From Chloroflexota bacterium (lineage in GTDB: Bacteria > Chloroflexota > Anaerolineae > Aggregatilineales > Phototrophicaceae): a stretch of DNA of 47,939 bases. Shown in pieces: positions 43,206 through 47,939 of this stretch. A model generated the notes under the pieces. It saw only the letters and a list, made by a program, of their open reading frames with translations. It made no database searches and was not told where the DNA came from. Position 1 is the first letter of the stretch. Each line of letters starts with the position of its first letter. The position numbers and the translations under genes were made by a program. The stretch is from positions 1-47,939 of the forward strand of contig JAPOYU010000085.1 in the NCBI GenBank assembly GCA_026706395.1, in the 5' to 3' direction.

Positions 43206-44996
43206 ATGTACATTCTGGGCGTATCAGCGTTCTATCATGACTCTGCAGCGGCTTTGATTAAGGACGGCGAGCTGGTCGCGGCGGCGATGGAAGAGCGTTT
43301 CTCACGCCTGAAACACGACAACGGCTTTCCCGCATTGGCGGCACGCTTCTGCCTGGAGCAAGCGGGCATCGAGGCGCAGGACCTCGAATACGTCGTCTTC
43401 TATGAAAAGCCCTTGCTGAAGTTTGAGCGCATCTTGCAGACTGCCTTAAATACATTCCCGCGCTCGGCTGGTTTCTGGCGCGAATCAATGTTGACCTGGT
43501 TGAGCGACAAGCTGTGGGTGCGCAGCCATGTGGCCCGTGGAATCGGCGTGCCTTACGACAAGGTTCTATTCTGCGATCATCACATGAGCCATGCTGCCAG
43601 CGCTTTCTACGCCAGCCCGTTCAAGGACGCCGCGATCCTGACCGTCGATGGGGTCGGCGAATGGACAACCACGACGCTCGGCATGGGCAAAAGTACTTTG
43701 GGCGAGCCGGTAGCCGGGGAACCGTCTATCGAGCTATTTGAAGAACAGCGATTCCCTCACTCGTTAGGGCTGCTTTACTCGACATTCACGGCTTGGCTTG
43801 GCTTCCGCGTCAACAACGGCGAATACAAGGTCATGGGCATGAGTCCTTACGGCAGGCCCCGGTACATGGATAAGATCCGCAAGATCGTTTCACTCGACGA
43901 AGCGAGCGGCGCCTTTCAGTTGAACATGGAATACTTTGACTTCCACCGTTCGACGACACAGAGTTATAGTGGCAAGTTCCTCGATCTCTTCGGTCAACGC
44001 CGCAATGCAGAGGCCGAATTCTTCACGCTTAACACCCATCCGGAACGTTCAGCCGAGAAGTCCGCCATCGAAAGCAATCAGTACTACGCCGATGTCGCGG
44101 CGAGCATTCAGCAGTTTACTGAAGACGCTCTTGTGAAAATCGCTACGTATTTGCACCGACGCACCGGCCTTAACAAATTAGTCATGGCGGGGGGTGTGGC
44201 GCTGAATACCAAGGCAAACTGGCGCATCTTGAACGAGTCGCCTTTTGAAGAACTTTGGATTCAGCCAGCTGCCGGCGACGACGGTGGCGCTTTAGGCGCG
44301 GCGCTATGGGTCTGGCACTCCGTCCTAGGCAAGCCGAGGAATTGGGTACAAAAACACGCCTATTATGGGAGACGATATAGCGACGAAGAATGTCGCGCCT
44401 TCCTCGATGACGCGCAACTCAAGTATGAGAGCTACGATGACGACTCCAAGCTGACCGAGACGATTGTCGATGCGCTGACTCGTCAGAGCGTGATTGGCTT
44501 CCACCAAGGACGATTCGAATGGGGACCGCGCGCCTTGGGCAATCGAAGCATTCTGGCTGACCCCCGCGGCGCCGACATGAAGGAGATCGTCAATACCAAG
44601 ATCAAGTTTCGCGAACCTTTTCGGCCCTTCGCGCCGGTCATCCTCCGCGAGCGCGCGCCGGAGTATTTCGATTATCCGCAGGTCGCCGAGCACGATACGC
44701 CGCGCTACATGCTTGTGGTGGCGCCAATCAAAGAAGACAAGCAGCAGGAGATTCACGCGGTCAACCACGAAGGTACCGGGCGGCTGCAATCCATCGACCG
44801 CCATACCAACCCGCGTTACTACGACATTGTCAAGACTTTCGGCGAGGCAACCGGCGTACCGGTTGTATTGAATACCTCTTTCAATCTGCGTGGCGAACCG
44901 ATTGTCAATACGCCTCGCGAAGCCTACAATACATTCCGCAACAGCGATATCGACATGCTTGTGCTTGGTTCGCACATCGTTCGTAAATCGAGCTGA
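43206..44996 (+). CDS. NodU/CmcH-family carbamoyltransferase
   Basis: 596 residues from the ATG at 43206 (MYILGVSAFYHDSAAALIKDG). A longer in-frame start overlaps the preceding gene and is rejected. N-terminal ASKHA fold with H11-D12 and the metal-site motif DHHMSHAASAFYAS (H125, H126, H129). C-terminal YrdC-like part contains GGVALNTKANWRIL, GDDGGALGAAL, WGPRALGNRSILADPR and VVLNTSFNLRGEPIVNTP. The family carbamoylates hydroxyls of sugars or metabolites using carbamoyl phosphate and ATP (nodulation factors, cephamycin, saxitoxin-type compounds). The acceptor is not predictable. The companion membrane proteins hint at an envelope-associated product. Confidence 0.92.
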   Translation: MYILGVSAFYHDSAAALIKDGELVAAAMEERFSRLKHDNGFPALAARFCLEQAGIEAQDLEYVVFYEKPLLKFERILQTALNTFPRSAGFWRESMLTWLSDKLWVRSHVARGIGVPYDKVLFCDHHMSHAASAFYASPFKDAAILTVDGVGEWTTTTLGMGKSTLGEPVAGEPSIELFEEQRFPHSLGLLYSTFTAWLGFRVNNGEYKVMGMSPYGRPRYMDKIRKIVSLDEASGAFQLNMEYFDFHRSTTQSYSGKFLDLFGQRRNAEAEFFTLNTHPERSAEKSAIESNQYYADVAASIQQFTEDALVKIATYLHRRTGLNKLVMAGGVALNTKANWRILNESPFEELWIQPAAGDDGGALGAALWVWHSVLGKPRNWVQKHAYYGRRYSDEECRAFLDDAQLKYESYDDDSKLTETIVDALTRQSVIGFHQGRFEWGPRALGNRSILADPRGADMKEIVNTKIKFREPFRPFAPVILRERAPEYFDYPQVAEHDTPRYMLVVAPIKEDKQQEIHAVNHEGTGRLQSIDRHTNPRYYDIVKTFGEATGVPVVLNTSFNLRGEPIVNTPREAYNTFRNSDIDMLVLGSHIVRKSS

Positions 44997-45023
44997 TTGT
45001 GGCTGATGAGGCAGCACATAACC

Positions 45024-45236
45024 ATGACTACAAAGCCAAAGAACGACATTGATGCCCCAAGCGCTCTACAGGATTTTTTCATGCGGCTGGGCGTGCTTGG
45101 TGAATTGCTGGCATTCTTGTGGAAGCGAAAGCTTTACTGGATGCTGCCTATGGTCATCACGCTTCTGGTCTTCGCGCTGCTGATTGTGGTAGGCGGCTCA
45201 AGCCCCGCCGGCGTCTTTATCTATACCTTGTTCTAG
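45024..45236 (+). CDS. DUF5989 / SxtK-like small membrane protein
   Basis: 70 residues from the ATG at 45024; an ATG at 45006 would add six. One strong helix after a basic-aromatic motif (LGELLAFLWKRKLYWMLPMVITLLVFALLIVV), ending in FIYTLF. This short architecture with W-x-R-K-x-x-W-x-x-P before the helix and a terminal F-I-Y-T-L-F matches DUF5989, which accompanies carbamoyltransferases. It lies 27 bases after the carbamoyltransferase. Likely a membrane partner or scaffold; the function is not established. Confidence 0.8.
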   Translation: MTTKPKNDIDAPSALQDFFMRLGVLGELLAFLWKRKLYWMLPMVITLLVFALLIVVGGSSPAGVFIYTLF

Positions 45237-45269
45237 GCGCAACCAGGTCGGAGTTCTTAGAAGGGAAGC

Positions 45270-45668
45270 ATGGAACCCTCCCTCGTAGATGTCATAGGCA
45301 GCGGAGCGCTGATCGCGATCGCAATTCGTTTGGGCTGGATCGTGCACAAGCGGTCGAGCGCCCGACAGCCAGTTTATGGCGGGACAATCTCATCATTGTT
45401 TAACTATCTTTCAGCCGCTTGCTTCGCCGCGATTCTTCCTACCGTGCTGATGATGGTCCTAGTATTGCACCCGGAAAACGTGCAATTGGGCGGCATTGTA
45501 TGGCACCCATTAATCCTCGCGGTGTTGGCGCTTGTCATAGGCAGCTTCGGCTCTGCGCTGCTGCATGCCGTGTGCGAGCGCGGACCAATGGCGCGCGCGC
45601 TTCAAGAAGAAACGAAGCGCGAAAGGCGCGGCTGGACGAAGGAAGACGCGAGGTCTTCCGGGCTTTAG
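45270..45668 (+). CDS. Three-helix membrane protein, unknown function
   Basis: 132 residues, with GAAGGG 4 bases before the ATG. Hydrophobic segments at about 8-24, 45-67 and 76-99, then a long basic/acidic C-terminal tail (RALQEETKRERRGWTKEDARSSG). It follows the DUF5989 gene by 33 bases in the same direction, so it may be the last member of the cassette. It converges with gyrB (16-base gap). No family is recognised. Confidence 0.65.
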   Translation: MEPSLVDVIGSGALIAIAIRLGWIVHKRSSARQPVYGGTISSLFNYLSAACFAAILPTVLMMVLVLHPENVQLGGIVWHPLILAVLALVIGSFGSALLHAVCERGPMARALQEETKRERRGWTKEDARSSGL

Positions 45669-45684
45669 TTGACAAGCCCTCTAA

Positions 45685-47670
45685 TTAGATGTCGAGGTTT
45701 CGCACCTGCTTGGCGTGCATTTGAATGAATTTCTTCCGGGGGGGCACACTGGCGCCCATGAGCATATCGAAAACCCGGTCGGCATCAGCAGCATCTTCGA
45801 TGGTCACCTGCAGCAGAGTGCGCGTTTCGGGATCCATCGTGGTCTCCCACAGTTGCTCCGGATTCATTTCTCCCAAACCCTTGTAGCGCTGAACGGTGAC
45901 CTTGTCGGGATTCTTGAATCTCTTAATCTCGCGCTTCAGCAGCTGTTCATCGGTATAGCCGGCCTCCGGGTGTACGTAGCGCATCTGCTTGCCGTTTTTC
46001 AATAAGAAGATCGGCGGCTGCGCGATGTACAGATGGCCCTGCTGAATGACCTGCGGCATATGGCGGAAGAAGAACGTGAGCAATAGCGTACGAATATGAC
46101 TGCCATCGACGTCTGCGTCAGTCATGATGATGACCCGTCCATAACGCAAGCGCTCCATGGTCATCTCATCATGGATGCCCGTTCCAAGCGCGGAGATAAG
46201 CGCTTTGATTTCATTGTTGTCGAGGATCTTGTCGATGCGCGCCCGTTCCGTATTTAGTATCTTCCCGCGCAGAGGCAGAATCGCTTGGAAGTGCCGATCA
46301 CGACCTTGTTTGGCGCTGCCGCCAGCCGAATCGCCCTCGACAATGTAAATCTCCGCCCCTTCACCACGCTCCGAACAATCGGCCAATTTGCCAGGCAAGG
46401 TGCTGCTCTCGAGCAGACTCGGACCGCTGCGCACAAGGTCGCGGGCTTTTTTCGCTGCCTCGCGCGCACGCTTGCTGGTCATACACTTTTCGACAATGCG
46501 CCGAGCTTCGCGTGAATTCGTATCCAGGAATTCGTTGAAGGCCTCGGTGACAACTTGAGAAACAGCGCCCTGAACTTCCGGATTGAGGAGTTTGACCTTG
46601 GTCTGGCTTTCGAATTGAGGGTCTGGATGTTTGACGCTTACGATCGCTGTCAAACCCTCCAAAGTATCGTTGCCGGAGAAGTTGCCCTCCTTCTCCTTTA
46701 GCAAGCCGGCTTTTCTGGCGTACCGGTTAATGACGCCCGTGATTGCCGAGCGGAGCCCGGTAATGTGCGTGCCGCCATCAGGCGTGTTGATCGTATTTGT
46801 GAAAGCTAGCTCGACATTTGTACTAACATCGGCATATTGAAAGGCGACTTCGACGCCGATCATATAAGGATTGTCCTTGCGGTCGACGTATTCCATTTCA
46901 CGTTCTACATGAATGATGCGATGGATTTCCCGCCGGTTGCGATTCAGATAACGGACGAAGGAGCGCAATCCCCCGTCAAAATAGAACGTGGCCTCGTGCG
47001 CGATCGGCTCAACTCGCTCATCACGCAAGGCAATGGTGACGCGGCGCGTCACAAAGGCCATCTCCCGAAATCGAGTCATCAGCGTACTAAAGCTGAATTC
47101 GTTCTGGTCCATCACGGTAAAGTCCGGAGTAAAGGTAATGACCGTGCCGGTCTCTTCACTGTCTTTTAACGCTCGCAGCTTATCAACTTCACTTGTGGCG
47201 ATTCCTTCGCGATAGGTCTGCCGCCACACATGGCCGTCACGGTAAATGGTCGCGGTCAAATTCGCTGACAGCGCGTTAACCGCCGATACGCCAACGCCAT
47301 GCAATCCACCACTAACTTTGTAAGCCTCGTTATCAAACTTTCCTCCAGCTCCGAATTCGGTCATTACGACTTCCAGCGCCAACTTGCCAGATTCATGCCG
47401 ATCTACCGGGATGCCAACACCGTTGTCCCTTATTGTCGCCGACCCGTCTTTATGCAGCGTCACTTCCACGCGGTCGCAACGACCAGCGAGGGCCTCGTCG
47501 ATCGAATTGTCGACCACTTCGTAAATGAGATGATGTAGCGCATGGGCGTCGGTACCGCCTACGTACATACCGGGACGCCGCCGCACATGTTCGCGCGGAG
47601 GAAGCTTCTGAATATTGCTCGCGTTGTAGCTGCTTTCCTGACGGGCGACAAGCTCTCTATCTTTCGCCAT
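45685..47670 (-). CDS. gyrB: DNA gyrase subunit B
   Basis: 661 residues, with AGGAG 6 bases before the ATG. GHKL ATPase: EVVDNSIDEALAG, DNGVGIPVD and GGLHGVGVSAVNALS. TOPRIM: EGDSAGGSAKQGRDR with the catalytic Glu, and DADVDGSHI. C-terminal VQRYKGLGEMNPEQLWETTMDP is typical. It lacks the extra domain of proteobacterial GyrB, so it is the short type common outside that group. ParE is the alternative, and gyrA is not in the window. It stands alone, divergent from tRNA-Arg. Confidence 0.93.
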   Translation of the reverse strand: MAKDRELVARQESSYNASNIQKLPPREHVRRRPGMYVGGTDAHALHHLIYEVVDNSIDEALAGRCDRVEVTLHKDGSATIRDNGVGIPVDRHESGKLALEVVMTEFGAGGKFDNEAYKVSGGLHGVGVSAVNALSANLTATIYRDGHVWRQTYREGIATSEVDKLRALKDSEETGTVITFTPDFTVMDQNEFSFSTLMTRFREMAFVTRRVTIALRDERVEPIAHEATFYFDGGLRSFVRYLNRNRREIHRIIHVEREMEYVDRKDNPYMIGVEVAFQYADVSTNVELAFTNTINTPDGGTHITGLRSAITGVINRYARKAGLLKEKEGNFSGNDTLEGLTAIVSVKHPDPQFESQTKVKLLNPEVQGAVSQVVTEAFNEFLDTNSREARRIVEKCMTSKRAREAAKKARDLVRSGPSLLESSTLPGKLADCSERGEGAEIYIVEGDSAGGSAKQGRDRHFQAILPLRGKILNTERARIDKILDNNEIKALISALGTGIHDEMTMERLRYGRVIIMTDADVDGSHIRTLLLTFFFRHMPQVIQQGHLYIAQPPIFLLKNGKQMRYVHPEAGYTDEQLLKREIKRFKNPDKVTVQRYKGLGEMNPEQLWETTMDPETRTLLQVTIEDAADADRVFDMLMGASVPPRKKFIQMHAKQVRNLDI

Positions 47671-47786
47671 TGTGTCTCCTGACAGTTACGCTTTAGCGAA
47701 TCCTACAGGGCGCTTCGTAATATCAACCGTTCACAAGAAAATTGCAGCGCCATTTCTGCACAAGAGCAGTCGGAAATCTTGTCTAT

Positions 47787-47815
47787 ATTTTACTATAAGC
47801 TTTGGCAATGGACAA
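47787..47815 (-). promoter_or_regulatory. Predicted promoter of gyrB
   Basis: On the minus strand TTGTCC (47810-47815), a 17-base spacer and TAAAAT (47787-47792), giving a leader of about 110 bases. It sits within 60 bases of the tRNA promoter on the other strand. Confidence 0.6.
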
Positions 47816-47847
47816 TCCAAAGAGGCGACAAAACGCACCGTGAACCA

Positions 47848-47876
47848 TTGACAGTGCACAGGCTGGATTCTACAAT
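47848..47876 (+). promoter_or_regulatory. Promoter of tRNA-Arg
   Basis: A perfect TTGACA (47848-47853), a 17-base spacer and TACAAT (47871-47876), ending 10 bases before the tRNA. It is the best match to the housekeeping consensus in the window, as expected for a stable RNA gene. Confidence 0.85.
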
Positions 47877-47886
47877 TTTGTACACT

Positions 47887-47939
47887 GCCTCTGTAGCTCA
47901 GTGGACAGAGCACCGGTCTTCTAAACCGTTGGTCGCAGG
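47887..47939 (+). tRNA. tRNA-Arg(UCU), 3' end outside window
   Basis: The first 53 bases are present: acceptor 5' strand GCCTCTG, TA, D-arm GCTC-AGTGGAC-AGAGC, anticodon arm with loop CTTCTAA (47918-47924) and anticodon TCT at 47920-47922, then the start of the variable loop and T-arm. The first anticodon-stem pair looks like a C-U mismatch. The last third of the gene lies beyond the edge. Confidence 0.9.

Overview
This 47.9 kb window is a gene-dense piece of a bacterial chromosome and almost certainly comes from one replicon of one organism. Starts are a mix of ATG, GTG and TTG, Shine-Dalgarno sites are common, and several promoters fit TTGACA-N17-TATAAT well. The best guess for the source is a Chloroflexota (Anaerolineae-like) bacterium. 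This rests on the very long Thr/Pro/Ala repeat protein behind one membrane anchor, the dispersed complex I genes with a nuoCD fusion, and the gene repertoire. No 16S rRNA gene or other decisive marker is present, so this is inference. No insertion sequence, prophage, CRISPR array or integrase was seen.

Layout. 1-6.3 kb: the minus strand carries a seven-helix, GAF, coiled-coil histidine-kinase-like protein whose phospho-acceptor His is replaced. Three bases after its stop comes the start of an open frame of at least 998 codons, which runs off the left edge and encodes a membrane-anchored repeat protein. 6.5-10.5 kb: a Nudix hydrolase overlapped by a serine beta-lactamase-fold protein, a STAS-only protein, a small membrane protein and an Mrp/ApbC ATPase. 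10.5-10.99 kb: a non-coding stretch with Fur-box-like palindromes. 11-14.9 kb: an iscX-nuoB-nuoCD-nuoI operon behind a near-consensus promoter. 14.9-18.8 kb: thrB, thrC and a plant-like cystathionine gamma-synthase gene controlled by a SAM-I riboswitch and terminator. 18.9-20.2 kb: murA.

20.2-31.6 kb is a branched-chain amino acid operon on the minus strand, transcribed ilvE-ilvB-ilvN-ilvC-leuA-leuC-leuD-cimA-leuB. Its 5' leader has a consensus promoter, a 25-residue leader peptide with 15 Ile/Leu/Val residues, and mutually exclusive antiterminator and terminator hairpins. This is a textbook attenuator. cimA lets isoleucine be made from pyruvate, using the same leuBCD enzymes. ilvD is not in the operon. 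argG-argH lie just upstream.

34.5-47.9 kb: a small unknown protein; a GT4 glycosyltransferase with a CelD-type acyltransferase; a two-domain sulfurtransferase; a fused alpha/beta-hydrolase plus acyl-CoA ligase; a LON-domain protein; and a cassette of an AlgX-like SGNH protein, a small membrane protein, a NodU/CmcH-type carbamoyltransferase, a DUF5989/SxtK-like peptide and another membrane protein. The window ends with gyrB and a partial tRNA-Arg(UCU).

Two methionine/threonine themes connect. thrB makes O-phosphohomoserine, thrC consumes it, and the neighbouring plant-like cystathionine gamma-synthase may use the same intermediate under SAM control. The most interesting unexplained items are the repeat protein with its degenerate kinase, the BCAA attenuator, the carbamoyltransferase cassette, the hydrolase-ligase fusion, and the shared charged tail on NuoB and NuoI.
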